In this document: positions 36,575 to 45,187 of the stretch, one piece after another
Numbering within the stretch: position 1 is the first letter of the stretch
How the letters are laid out: each line of letters begins with the position of its first letter
Source of the DNA: Chitinophagales bacterium
GTDB lineage: Bacteria; Bacteroidota; Bacteroidia; Chitinophagales; JADIYW01
Direction of reading: 5' to 3'
Length of the DNA: 64,000 nucleotides
Assembly (NCBI GenBank): GCA_019694955.1
Contig: JAIBAX010000012.1
Coordinates: forward strand, 1 to 64,000
Notes under the pieces: model-generated
Seen by the model: only the letters and a program-made list of their open reading frames with translations
Told to the model about the DNA's origin: nothing
Databases searched by the model: none
Program-made: the position numbers and the translations under genes

Positions 36575-38991
36575 TCTTTTTTATCTAAATCCTTTAAATA
36601 TTTTCTTCCGGTATAATAGCTTGCAATGGAGGTAAACAGCACAATACTTATTGTACTGGCAGGCATTAAAATGGCGGCTATCATAGGATTCAATATCCCC
36701 TGAACAGCATAGTACAATCCTATAACATTATAAATCAATGATATAAGGAAGCTAATATGGACAATACGCTTGCTTCTTCCGGCTACTTCTATAAAATCCA
36801 TTAAGTGATTCAATCGAGTGCCTTTGAGGATGGCATTACATGCCGGAAGGAAATTATTGGTATTATCTGTCAGTACAATGCCCACATCGCTTTGCTTAAT
36901 GGCGCCTGCATCATTTAATCCATCTCCTATCATGATGACTTTCTTTCCCTTTTGTTGCAATGTTTGTATAAAGGTGCGTTTCTGCATGGGCGTTTGTGAA
37001 AAATACATGCTTTCTCCAAAGGTCTTTTTTAGCAATTTATCCTCTGTGGGTTTATCGCCACTCAATAAATACAGTTGATAATTCCTTTTCTTCAATTGTT
37101 CTGCTAACTCAATAAATCCCGGTCTCCAAGCTGCAAACATTTTGAAATAACCCAATGGAACACCTTCTAACGAAAAATACACACTTGAGGATGGGCATTT
37201 TTCCAATATCCCGTCTATATCGACATATGATTGCTTACCTAATTTAACATGAATACCGCCAACAATGGCTTCTACCCCTTCGTGTGGGATTTCCTTGAAA
37301 TGTTCTACTGGTAATCCTGCCTGTTCATTTAAAAAATGAAGGAGTTGCTTACTATAAATATGGTTGGATTGAAATGCCAATGTGGCAAGTATCTTTTTTT
37401 CGTAGTGCGCCAGTTCTCTGCCATGGTATTCTACAGATGAGTGGGCTTGTGCTGAAATAGTGCCTGTTTTATCAAATACAATTACATCTGTACCGGAAAG
37501 CAGTTCCAAGGTGTTGGCATCTTTGGCAAAAAAACCATTCTTTCTGAGGATGCCCAATATTGCCCCGTAAGTAAATGATGCGGACAGTAATAATGCGCAA
37601 GGACATGCTACAATGAGAATAGAGGTAAGTGCATTCCATAATCGACTTGTATCTACAAATAACCAAAATCCAAGTACGCCTACGCTTATGACCAACAATC
37701 CTAAAGTAAAATATTTATTGATAAAATTGATGTAATGCTGTTTAAAAACATCCTCTTTATAGATATAATGGGCGTTATTCCACAGTCTGGCAAAATAATT
37801 TTTATCACAGACCCTATCTACATAAAGTTCGATGGAACTGCCGAGAAGCCGTGAACCACCATAGATTTGTTCTCCTTTCATACAAAGGATGGTTTCTGAT
37901 TCGCCATTGAGGAAACTACAATCTAACTCTGCGGTCTCTGATAACAAAATGCCATCAGCAGGAACCACTTCGCCATTTCTGATAAGGATGATATCGTTTT
38001 TTTTCACGTCCTCTAATGCGGTCGGATGTATGGCATCCTCCTTTTTAACGTTTACAACGAATGGAAAATAAGAAGATAAATCATTTTGATAGTTTAAGCG
38101 ATTGGTGGCTTTAAACTGGAAATATCTGCCGATGAGCATAAAAAAGATAATGCCGGACATGGAGTCAAAGTATCCGCTTTCGTGCCGCACGAAAACCTCA
38201 TATACGCTCCGGAGGAATGTAATCGCGATGGCTAAGGCAATTGGCAAATCAATCACCAACACACGTTGTTTCAAGGCACTCAAAGCAGATTTAAAGAATA
38301 TTGCTGCCGCCCATAGTGCCGGAAACGACAATAAAAAGGCTGCGATGTTAAACGTCCATTTGAGCTTGACAAAATTTTCCAGATACCCCAACGATAAATA
38401 ATCTGGTAAGCTTAGCATCATGATGTTGCCAACACAAAATCCGGCAACGCCAATTTTCAGAATCATGGAGCGCTCCATTTTAGAAGACTCGTCTGTTTCT
38501 GATTCTTTTGCAAGGCTTAGATTGGGTTCATACCCCAACCGACTGAGGGTAATAACTATTTCCCTGATATTGGTAACGTCTTTATCAAAAACAATCTTTA
38601 TGCGTTTATCTTGAAAGAACACCTCACTTCTAATGATTCCGGGTAGTATTTTATACAAATTCTCCAATAAAAAAACACATGAACTACAATGTAATCCTGG
38701 AATTTGAAAGCTTGTAAACACCTGATTACCATTAGAAAACTGGGTGAATTTGTCTGCAAATTCCTTTTGATCTAGGTAAGCATACTTATCTTGAAAGGCA
38801 GCCGTTTCAATGGTATTACCGGGCAGTTTGTTTAAATCATAGTACTGACAAAGGTTATTTTTATCTAATATCTCAAAGACGGTCTTACAACCATTGCAAC
38901 AGAAGTTTTTGTCTTCGATTTTAATGCCGGAGTCAAAGCAAATATCTCCGCAATGGTAGCATTTAACATCGTTAGAGATAGATTTCATCAA
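36550..38991 (-). CDS. ccoI: Copper-translocating P-type ATPase for cbb3 assembly (CcoI/FixI type)
   Basis: An 813-aa P1B ATPase. The N-terminus is a Cys-rich domain (CYHCGDICFDSG, FCCNGCKTVFEIL), typical of CcoI, then a heavy-metal-associated domain with GLHCSSCVF. The core has eight membrane helices, the CPC metal site (ACPCALLLSASF), the phosphorylation motif DKTGTI and GDGLNDAGAIKQSDVG. CcoI supplies copper to the cbb3 catalytic subunit. It overlaps the hemerythrin gene by 4 nt and lies upstream of ccoS. Confidence 0.93.
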   Translation of the reverse strand: MMKSISNDVKCYHCGDICFDSGIKIEDKNFCCNGCKTVFEILDKNNLCQYYDLNKLPGNTIETAAFQDKYAYLDQKEFADKFTQFSNGNQVFTSFQIPGLHCSSCVFLLENLYKILPGIIRSEVFFQDKRIKIVFDKDVTNIREIVITLSRLGYEPNLSLAKESETDESSKMERSMILKIGVAGFCVGNIMMLSLPDYLSLGYLENFVKLKWTFNIAAFLLSFPALWAAAIFFKSALSALKQRVLVIDLPIALAIAITFLRSVYEVFVRHESGYFDSMSGIIFFMLIGRYFQFKATNRLNYQNDLSSYFPFVVNVKKEDAIHPTALEDVKKNDIILIRNGEVVPADGILLSETAELDCSFLNGESETILCMKGEQIYGGSRLLGSSIELYVDRVCDKNYFARLWNNAHYIYKEDVFKQHYINFINKYFTLGLLVISVGVLGFWLFVDTSRLWNALTSILIVACPCALLLSASFTYGAILGILRKNGFFAKDANTLELLSGTDVIVFDKTGTISAQAHSSVEYHGRELAHYEKKILATLAFQSNHIYSKQLLHFLNEQAGLPVEHFKEIPHEGVEAIVGGIHVKLGKQSYVDIDGILEKCPSSSVYFSLEGVPLGYFKMFAAWRPGFIELAEQLKKRNYQLYLLSGDKPTEDKLLKKTFGESMYFSQTPMQKRTFIQTLQQKGKKVIMIGDGLNDAGAIKQSDVGIVLTDNTNNFLPACNAILKGTRLNHLMDFIEVAGRSKRIVHISFLISLIYNVIGLYYAVQGILNPMIAAILMPASTISIVLFTSIASYYTGRKYLKDLDKKDDKNHISL

Positions 38992-39587
38992 CTCGCTTTT
39001 TGGTTATCAATGGTGGTCAATCTTTTTTCTAAATCTTTGCACCTCGGAAAAAGCACTTTGTCTTCTATATAAATCTGTTGATAATAGTCCATTTCTAATT
39101 GTTGTAGGTTATTGAGGTATAGCTTGGTTAAATCCCCGGCATCCTCCGGAACGATATAATTCCTACATATTTGTCGAATTTTCTCAAAGCCTCCAACAAT
39201 GGCATCATGTTCTTTGCTGGCATTTTCTAAAGCCCTGTCGAGCATTAAGGAAGGTATTTTCTCTTCATTTATGTTCTTTTTGCTATAATGAAATATCGCT
39301 TTGATGTAAGGAAAAATTACTTCATCTTCTTTTCTACGGTGCTCGGTAAGGACATCACTCAATTTACCAAATTCGAGTAGTGCCACTTTCAGATATATGG
39401 GCAGTTCATGGTGGAAAGTACACTGCCGCTCAGGTTTAGATAACAGCACTTGAACTTGACTAAAAATATTATTATCATACTTAAATGAGAGCAAATCCAC
39501 CAACTCGTCAATGGGATAATTGTTGATATAAGGACGAACGTAATCCATACTATTTTGAATGCTATACAAAGGTTCTAATAATAGCAT
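38988..39587 (-). CDS. Hemerythrin-like domain protein of RIC/YtfE type
   Basis: A 199-aa four-helix protein. Putative di-iron ligands are visible in HHELPIYLKVAL, EHRRKEDEVIFPYI, KEHDAIVGGFEKIR and YIEDKVLFPR; in the last one the His that usually precedes IE (HIExxxLFP) is Tyr, so one ligand may be missing. Such proteins repair iron-sulfur centres after NO or oxidative damage or sense O2. The gene overlaps ccoI by 4 nt and lies directly downstream of a perfect FNR-like palindrome, so it is the lead gene of the hemerythrin-ccoI unit. Confidence 0.85.
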   Translation of the reverse strand: MLLLEPLYSIQNSMDYVRPYINNYPIDELVDLLSFKYDNNIFSQVQVLLSKPERQCTFHHELPIYLKVALLEFGKLSDVLTEHRRKEDEVIFPYIKAIFHYSKKNINEEKIPSLMLDRALENASKEHDAIVGGFEKIRQICRNYIVPEDAGDLTKLYLNNLQQLEMDYYQQIYIEDKVLFPRCKDLEKRLTTIDNQKAS

Positions 39588-39614
39588 TCAAGTAAAATGA
39601 CCTATATCAAAGTG

Positions 39615-39636
39615 AAACATGATAATTATCATGTTT
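39615..39636 (-). promoter_or_regulatory. Perfect 22-bp palindrome with FNR core ahead of the hemerythrin gene
   Basis: AAACATGATAA is followed directly by its exact reverse complement. The centre reads TGAT-AATT-ATCA (39620-39631), the FNR/CRP-family core. It lies 28 bp upstream of the hemerythrin start codon, consistent with an operator, and the fnr-like gene is the next gene upstream. Confidence 0.75.
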
Positions 39637-39756
39637 TTGAAAGTCAAGGGACATAGCTACACTATCAAAGTATGATATATCTAAAAAAATAAATATCTAT
39701 TTTTTTAGTACATGTATGAAATTGGTTTGGTTGGTATCTTGTATTAAGTATTGTGC

Positions 39757-40467
39757 TTAATCATGAATATTGGCAATCTTTGTCAACTTCCCGATTTGGA
39801 TGATTTTAATTTTCTTACCATTCAACTCAATTATACCGTCGTTCTTAAATTCTGAAATCAGCCGGATGGTGGTTTCGGTGGCTGTTCCAATAATATTGGC
39901 GAGTTCTTCTCTGCTGAGGACAACGTTGAGGGTTGCATCGTCTCCTTCAAAACCATAGGTTTCCTTTAAGACCAGCAATGCTTCTGCCAAACGCTCTCGC
40001 ACCGGCTTCTGTGCCAAATCTGTAATTTTTTGCTGCGCTACTTTTAAATCTTCAGAAAGCAATTTCATCAGACCGATGGAAACATTGGCATTTTTATTGA
40101 CGAGATTTAAAAATTCATCTTTAGGAATAAAACAGAGAGATGAATCCTCGATGGCTTCGGCATAGCAAGAATATTTATCGCCACTTAAAAGTGCCCTATA
40201 CCCTAAAATATCTCCCGCTTTTGCCAAGCGGATAATCTGCTCTTTCCCTTCATCTCCTGTTCTGGCTATTTTTATCTTTCCGGAGCTAATGCAATACAAA
40301 CCAAAAGGATAGGTATTTTCATGAAAAATTTGTTGCCCCTTTTTATATGAGGTACAGTTTTTCTTATAGTCCATTTCTTTCATCTCTTCTGATGAGAGAT
40401 TACAGAAAACAGAATGATGCCGATTTGTGCAACTTTGACAACTTGGATATTCTTTCAGATGTATCAT
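39757..40467 (-). CDS. Crp/Fnr-family regulator with N-terminal cysteines
   Basis: A 236-aa transcription factor. The N-terminus holds four closely spaced cysteines (C10, C13, C22, C38), which suggests a [4Fe-4S] oxygen sensor, although the E. coli FNR set is spaced differently and the fourth ligand there lies later. It continues with the cNMP-binding fold (GLYCISSGKIKI, GDILGYRALLSG), a dimerisation helix and the HTH_Crp domain (LSREELANIIGTATETTIRLI). It is well placed to bind the palindromes at 39615 and 36541 and control the cbb3 block. That regulation is inferred from neighbourhood and site. Confidence 0.9.
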   Translation of the reverse strand: MIHLKEYPSCQSCTNRHHSVFCNLSSEEMKEMDYKKNCTSYKKGQQIFHENTYPFGLYCISSGKIKIARTGDEGKEQIIRLAKAGDILGYRALLSGDKYSCYAEAIEDSSLCFIPKDEFLNLVNKNANVSIGLMKLLSEDLKVAQQKITDLAQKPVRERLAEALLVLKETYGFEGDDATLNVVLSREELANIIGTATETTIRLISEFKNDGIIELNGKKIKIIQIGKLTKIANIHD

Positions 40468-40539
40468 GATATATTCATATATGATATGTTCACCGCTAAT
40501 TTATGGTAAAAATCAGAAGAAAGGAAATTTGTTAATAAA

Positions 40540-41793
40540 TTATTTCGAACGTATCGCCTCCACTGGGTCTAAATTGGCGGCCTTCAATGCAGGAATAATA
40601 CCTGCCAACACACCTAAAAGAATGGCTAAGGCAACACCATAGAATGCATTTAGCGGTGTAAGCACAAACTTAATACCTGAAATATTGGTAGCAAGTTTTG
40701 CCCCATAATGTACTAGCGCGAGTCCTGCAATACATCCAATCAGACATAAGATTATTGATTCTATTAAAAACTCCGTGAGAATATAGCTTTTCTTCGCTCC
40801 CATTGCTTTTTTTATGCCAATGATATTGGTTCTTTCTGATACGGAAACGTACATGATATTTGCAATACCAAAACCGCCTACCAAACATGCCAAAAAACCT
40901 ATGAATCCACCTACGATATTCAATGCGGAGAAAATCCCTTCAAACCCTTGCGAAATCACGCTTAATTTATTCACTGCGAAATCGTCCTGCTCCTTGGGGC
41001 GCAATGTTCTTACAGCACGCATGACGCTGATGATTTCTCCCTTCATATCGTCTATGGTAACATCCGGCTTTCCTTTTATTATGATCTGAGGATTGGAACG
41101 CTCAGGATCTAAGTCAAGAATCTTGTTCATATATTGATAGGGAACAATAATATTTTTATCGAAACTAAAACCCATCAAATCGCCTCCCTCTTTTTTTAAG
41201 GTACCAACAACTTCTACTTTCCTATCAAATACCTGTATGGTTTGACCAATAGGATTAACACCTTCTTCAAACAGCAGTTCAGTTATCTCTCCACCCAAGA
41301 TACAGACCGAGTTGCCGTTTTCGCTTTCACCCGGTGCAAAATAACGCCCTTTTTCTATTTTAAAACTAAATGCCTCCCCATAGGGATGGGTAGCACCAAC
41401 TGCATAAATATTGTTGACATTCTTGTTGGCAAATTTAATCTCTGCATCGGCTGACCCTACCGCAAACGCTACTGAGGATGCCTTGTCGAGGCGCTTTTCC
41501 AATAACTTTGCGTCTTTATAGGATGCATTGGGTCTGTTGACATATTTCCACCAAGGATACTCACCGAAATCAAATGACCATGGCCATTTCTCCACAAACA
41601 AAAGGTTGTTGCCTAAACTATTAATAGATCCACTGATATCATTTTTCAAGGCTGTAACGGCTGTAAGAATGGCGATAATACTGAATATACCAACGGTAAT
41701 GCCAAATAATGAAAGAAAACTTCGCAACTTATTCGCATAGAGCTGTTGCAACGACAGTATGAGATTTTGTATTATTACCTTTAGGTAAACCAT
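40540..41793 (-). CDS. MacB-like ABC permease (FtsX family)
   Basis: A 417-aa permease: one N-terminal helix (FLSLFGITVGIFSIIAILTAV), a MacB-PCD periplasmic domain (about 55-270, with NLLFVEKWPW and VVGTLKKEGGDLMGF), and three C-terminal helices containing FIGFLACLVGGFGIANIMYVSVSERT and AGIIPALKAANLDPVEAIR. The frame opens five codons earlier with a TTG that is itself part of the TATTTTTG promoter box, so I place the start at the ATG at 41793. No ATPase gene is next to it; its partner may be elsewhere. The substrate is unknown. Confidence 0.88.
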   Translation of the reverse strand: MVYLKVIIQNLILSLQQLYANKLRSFLSLFGITVGIFSIIAILTAVTALKNDISGSINSLGNNLLFVEKWPWSFDFGEYPWWKYVNRPNASYKDAKLLEKRLDKASSVAFAVGSADAEIKFANKNVNNIYAVGATHPYGEAFSFKIEKGRYFAPGESENGNSVCILGGEITELLFEEGVNPIGQTIQVFDRKVEVVGTLKKEGGDLMGFSFDKNIIVPYQYMNKILDLDPERSNPQIIIKGKPDVTIDDMKGEIISVMRAVRTLRPKEQDDFAVNKLSVISQGFEGIFSALNIVGGFIGFLACLVGGFGIANIMYVSVSERTNIIGIKKAMGAKKSYILTEFLIESIILCLIGCIAGLALVHYGAKLATNISGIKFVLTPLNAFYGVALAILLGVLAGIIPALKAANLDPVEAIRSK

Positions 41794-41797
41794 CAGC

Positions 41798-41805
41798 CAA
41801 AAATA
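41798..41805 (-). promoter_or_regulatory. -7 element abutting the MacB-like permease start
   Basis: On the minus strand TATTTTTG ends 4 nt before the ATG at 41793. The predicted transcript is leaderless. Confidence 0.6.
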
Positions 41806-41938
41806 CAAAGGTTTTATTATTATTCTTGTTAATATTCGTTATTGCTACTTAGGTATGTTAACATACTTGTCCTGAATCATCATTCAATCGTTCCAAAAAA
41901 ATAAAAACTGCTCCACTCCCCCACTAAAATCTAGTACC

Positions 41939-42964
41939 TTACCACTTATATGTTTGCACTGTTTCAATGAGGCACTTCACATGATCTGCCGAAATATCCG
42001 GATATACGCCATGACCAAGATTGGCAATATGTCGCTGACTTCCAAATGCTTGCAGCATTTTTGTTGTCTCCTTTCGGATGGTAGGTAAATCGGCATACAA
42101 CATACAAGGGTCAGCATTCCCTTGAAGCGTTTTCGTTTCGCCATATAAATTCCTAGCAGCTTGGATATCCATTGTCCAATCCAAGCCAATAACATCCGCA
42201 CTGGTATTTTTAAAATCGCCTAGCATAAAATGGGCATCTTTAGCGAAGACAATAACCGGTACTTCGGTGATGGCATCACAGATTTGCTGTATACACGGCA
42301 GTGCAAATTTCTTGTATAAATCGTAAGACAAAATCCCTGCCCATGAGTCAAAGACTTGCACCATATCCGCACCTGCCTTGATTTGTGCTTTAAGATAAGA
42401 GATCGTGGCAATGGTGATCTTCTGAAGCAGTTTCTGAGACCATTCCGGCTGTGTATATAAAAATTTCTTTGGTTCAGAAAATGTCTTAGAACCCTTTCCT
42501 TCAATCATATAGGCAAAAATCGTCCATGGTGCACCGGCAAAACCAATTAATGGCACCCGATCATTCAAGGCGCGCTTCGTTAGATGTATCGATTGTACCA
42601 CATAATCTAAGGCTTCTTCCATATTATCGATTCTCAATGCATCAATATCCTGTTCCGTTTTGATGGTATTTGGAAATAAAGGTCCTTTAGCTTCAACCAT
42701 TTCATAGTTCAATCCCATTGCCTCCGGGATAACCAAAATATCCGAAAAAATAATGGCGGCGTCGACCCCTAAAATATCTACTGGTTGTAGTGTTACTTCA
42801 CAAACCAATTCCGGATGTTTAACCAATGCCTTAAAATCTTTTACCTGCGCCCGAACAGCACGATATTCTGGAAGTATCCTGCCTGCCTGCCTCATTACCC
42901 ATACAGGTGTGCGTTCAACAAACTCGCCTTTTGCAGCTCTAAGTACTAAATCGTTTTTTAACAT
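41939..42964 (-). CDS. hemE: Uroporphyrinogen decarboxylase
   Basis: Converts uroporphyrinogen III to coproporphyrinogen III in haem biosynthesis. At 341 aa it has the usual length and motifs: PVWVMRQAGRILPEYR near the N-terminus (anion-binding Arg residues), IIFSDILVIPEAMG, GFAGAPWTIFAYMIEG, VFDSWAGILSYDLYKKF and the C-terminal NLGHGVYPDISADHVK. It diverges from ftsE; a -7 box abuts its ATG. Haem supply fits the cytochrome-rich neighbourhood, but it is transcribed alone. Confidence 0.96.
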   Translation of the reverse strand: MLKNDLVLRAAKGEFVERTPVWVMRQAGRILPEYRAVRAQVKDFKALVKHPELVCEVTLQPVDILGVDAAIIFSDILVIPEAMGLNYEMVEAKGPLFPNTIKTEQDIDALRIDNMEEALDYVVQSIHLTKRALNDRVPLIGFAGAPWTIFAYMIEGKGSKTFSEPKKFLYTQPEWSQKLLQKITIATISYLKAQIKAGADMVQVFDSWAGILSYDLYKKFALPCIQQICDAITEVPVIVFAKDAHFMLGDFKNTSADVIGLDWTMDIQAARNLYGETKTLQGNADPCMLYADLPTIRKETTKMLQAFGSQRHIANLGHGVYPDISADHVKCLIETVQTYKW

Positions 42965-42969
42965 GAGTG

Positions 42970-42977
42970 CAAAAGTA
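42970..42977 (-). promoter_or_regulatory. -7 element abutting the hemE start
   Basis: TACTTTTG on the minus strand ends 5 nt before the hemE ATG (42964), so the mRNA is predicted to be leaderless. Confidence 0.65.
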
Positions 42978-43003
42978 AGCCGTTTGTCGGGGATAAAATA
43001 GTG

Positions 43004-43011
43004 TACATTTG
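43004..43011 (+). promoter_or_regulatory. -7 element for ftsE
   Basis: TACATTTG matches TAnnTTTG and ends 19 bp before the ATG at 43030. A TTTG at 42983-42986 is a plausible -33 element (17-nt spacing). Together with 42970-42977 this forms a compact divergent promoter. Confidence 0.65.
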
Positions 43012-43029
43012 TCTTTGAATTGTAAAAAT

Positions 43030-43722
43030 ATGACAGAAGATATAGTTGTTGATATAAAGAATGCCAATATTTACCAAAACAAAGTCCTTGTTCTGCATGA
43101 TGTGAACTTAACCGTCAAAAAGGGTGATTTCATTTACCTCATTGGTAGAACGGGCAGTGGAAAAAGTAGTTTATTAAAAACGCTGTATGGAGAAGTGGAA
43201 CTGCGTGAAGGTGAAGGAACCGTGACCGATTATGATTTACGCAAACTAAAGCGCAAGGATCTTCCTTATTTACGCAGAAAACTCGGTATCGTCTTTCAAG
43301 ACTTTCAATTGCTGATGGATCGCTCTGTATATGATAATCTTGAATTTGTACTCAAAGCGACCGGGTGGAAGGACAAGGCGCAGATAGAACAAAAAATCAA
43401 TGATACCTTGGCTTTGGTAGATTTGAAAACCAAGCATTTTAAATATCCACACCAACTATCGGGTGGAGAGCAGCAAAGAGTAGCTGTTGGAAGGTCATTG
43501 CTGAATCACCCGCAACTCATCCTCGCCGATGAACCCACCGGAAATCTAGATCCTCGAACCTCTGACGACATCATGCAGTTGCTATTTACCGTACACAGGG
43601 AAACGCAAACGCCCATCTTCATGGCGACACATAATTACAATCTTATAGAAAAGTTTCCGGCAGAAATATATAAATGTGTGGAAGGAAAAATCCTTAAGGA
43701 AGAAGATTTGATGCTGTTTTAA
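43030..43722 (+). CDS. ftsE: Cell-division ABC ATPase FtsE
   Basis: A 230-aa ATPase with Walker A GRTGSGKSS, Q-loop FQDFQLLMDRSVYDNL, signature SGGEQQR, Walker B LILADEPTGNLDPRT and H-loop ATHN. The FQDFQLL string and the YLRRKLGIVF segment point to FtsE, which with FtsX activates peptidoglycan hydrolases at the septum. ftsX is not adjacent, as is usual in Bacteroidota. A longer frame starts with TTG at 43009, but that codon lies in the promoter box, so I use the ATG at 43030. Confidence 0.88.
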   Translation: MTEDIVVDIKNANIYQNKVLVLHDVNLTVKKGDFIYLIGRTGSGKSSLLKTLYGEVELREGEGTVTDYDLRKLKRKDLPYLRRKLGIVFQDFQLLMDRSVYDNLEFVLKATGWKDKAQIEQKINDTLALVDLKTKHFKYPHQLSGGEQQRVAVGRSLLNHPQLILADEPTGNLDPRTSDDIMQLLFTVHRETQTPIFMATHNYNLIEKFPAEIYKCVEGKILKEEDLMLF

Positions 43723-43834
43723 CCTATTTTGTATCACAAAGTTTCTCAAAGAAGGCACTATGTACTCAAAGATGTTGACACGAGAACATGGAATGATGGA
43801 TTTTATCTATAAACTTAAAAACTATATACCCAAG

Positions 43835-44242
43835 TCAGTCTATATAGTTTTTAAGATGTAATACTAACCTATTTAATTCATTTACATTGCTTAAATCAAC
43901 AATTAATAGGCTTTCCAACTTACCTTTCTCTTTTAAAACGCTTTTTTCCGCATTCATTGGGCAATCTTCTAACCAGATAAATTCATTTGCAAAATCTATG
44001 GCTTCTGTTTTGAGCATATCCCAATTAGTTGACCTAATCCTCGACAATTTTTCTAACAAAAAAACATCATAATATTGTGAAAGATATTTAATGGCAACAT
44101 TTGAATCCCCTTTGCAATGAGTTGTTAGCCAAAAGCAATCAAAATGTTCAACAATAAAGCTTATAAACTCAGAAGAACAAGGAGGAATCCTTGTATTTTT
44201 AGTGGTTAACAAAACCCCGTCAATATCCAAGTACAGGTTCAT
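43835..44242 (-). CDS. Small HAD-like protein
   Basis: A 135-aa protein starting MNLYLDIDGVLLTTKNTRIP. DIDGVL is HAD motif I (nucleophile and acid/base Asp residues) and CFWLTTHCKGD resembles motif II with Thr. A later WLEDCPM recalls the acidic motif IV. At this length it is a minimal, capless HAD-type phosphatase or a relative without known substrate. I chose the Met at 44242, 17 nt after the stop of the cation transporter gene; an in-frame Met 24 nt earlier overlaps that gene. Confidence 0.7.
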   Translation of the reverse strand: MNLYLDIDGVLLTTKNTRIPPCSSEFISFIVEHFDCFWLTTHCKGDSNVAIKYLSQYYDVFLLEKLSRIRSTNWDMLKTEAIDFANEFIWLEDCPMNAEKSVLKEKGKLESLLIVDLSNVNELNRLVLHLKNYID

Positions 44243-44259
44243 TTGGGCATATTTAATTA

Positions 44260-45168
44260 TCAACACTCCCTTCCATCACAAATATCACGTTCGAATTCTA
44301 CCTCCAGTGTAATATGGTGGATATTTAAATGGTGGAGTTCATTTTTAATAGCAGCTTTTAAAGCTAAAATTTCTTCATGGGTGCTAGCATTTGAAACAAC
44401 TAAATGTGCTGTCATGGCATTTTCTGTGGTACTAATTGCCCAAACATGTATGTGATGAAGGTCTGCCACTCCATTTAAACCTTTTACTGTTTCTTTGACT
44501 GCCTCATATCGCACATTTTGAGGCACTCCATCTAATGATAAACGAACGCTGTCCTTGAGCAATTGAAATGTACCTACTAAAATAATCAAACCAATAACGA
44601 TACTTATCACTGCATCTAACCAAAACTGCTGTGTGAAATATATTGCGATACCTCCGATAACAACACCTAAAGAAACCATTGCATCTGCCAACAAGTGTAG
44701 ATATGCACCCCTAATATTGATATCCTTATCTTTTTCTTTAAAAAATAAAAAAGCCGAAATACTGTTAACGATGATGCCAACACCTGCAACGATGGCTACC
44801 GGAATGCTTTGAATCGGCTGCGGATGATACAATCGACCAATGGCCTCCCAAAACATTATTCCGACAGAAACAAACAAAAATGCTGCATTCACCAAGGTTG
44901 CCAATATGGTGCTCTTTTTATATCCGTATGTGAAAAATGTATTGGGCTGTATCGATGCCAATTTAAAGGCGAATAAAGATATCACCAAACTCCCTACATC
45001 ACTCAAATTATGTCCGGCATCAGAAAGCAGTGATAAAGAATTTGTATAGAAACCTACTCCTATCTCTAAGATAACAAATAACGCATTTAATACAATTCCT
45101 ATAACAAAACTTTTATTTATGCTAGCATTTATAGGGCGGTGATGGCTATGGTGGTGGTGATGTGACAT
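44260..45168 (-). CDS. Cation diffusion facilitator (zinc-type efflux protein)
   Basis: A 302-aa CDF protein with an His-rich N-terminus (MSHHHHHSHH), six membrane helices and a cytoplasmic C-terminal domain. Metal-site motifs are LLSDAGHNLSDVGSL in helix 2 (HxxxD) and LHLLADAMVSLGVVIGG in helix 5. The HxxxD/HxxxD pattern is that of Zn/Co/Cd exporters of the CzcD/ZitB type. The C-terminus ends in HxxIHHITLEVEFERDIC. It exports divalent metal in exchange for protons. It lies 17 nt upstream of the small HAD-like gene and is probably co-transcribed. Confidence 0.92.
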   Translation of the reverse strand: MSHHHHHSHHRPINASINKSFVIGIVLNALFVILEIGVGFYTNSLSLLSDAGHNLSDVGSLVISLFAFKLASIQPNTFFTYGYKKSTILATLVNAAFLFVSVGIMFWEAIGRLYHPQPIQSIPVAIVAGVGIIVNSISAFLFFKEKDKDINIRGAYLHLLADAMVSLGVVIGGIAIYFTQQFWLDAVISIVIGLIILVGTFQLLKDSVRLSLDGVPQNVRYEAVKETVKGLNGVADLHHIHVWAISTTENAMTAHLVVSNASTHEEILALKAAIKNELHHLNIHHITLEVEFERDICDGREC

Positions 45169-45187
45169 ATCTATTCTTTTCTATTCT

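Noticed and set aside
40467-40500. Autoregulatory FNR box at the fnr-like gene
   Set aside because: The region has overlapping ATATCAT/ATGATAT stretches, but none fits TGATnnnnATCA convincingly; too AT-rich to call.
43009-43029. TTG start of ftsE
   Set aside because: The codon overlaps the TACATTTG promoter box, so it would lie upstream of the transcription start.
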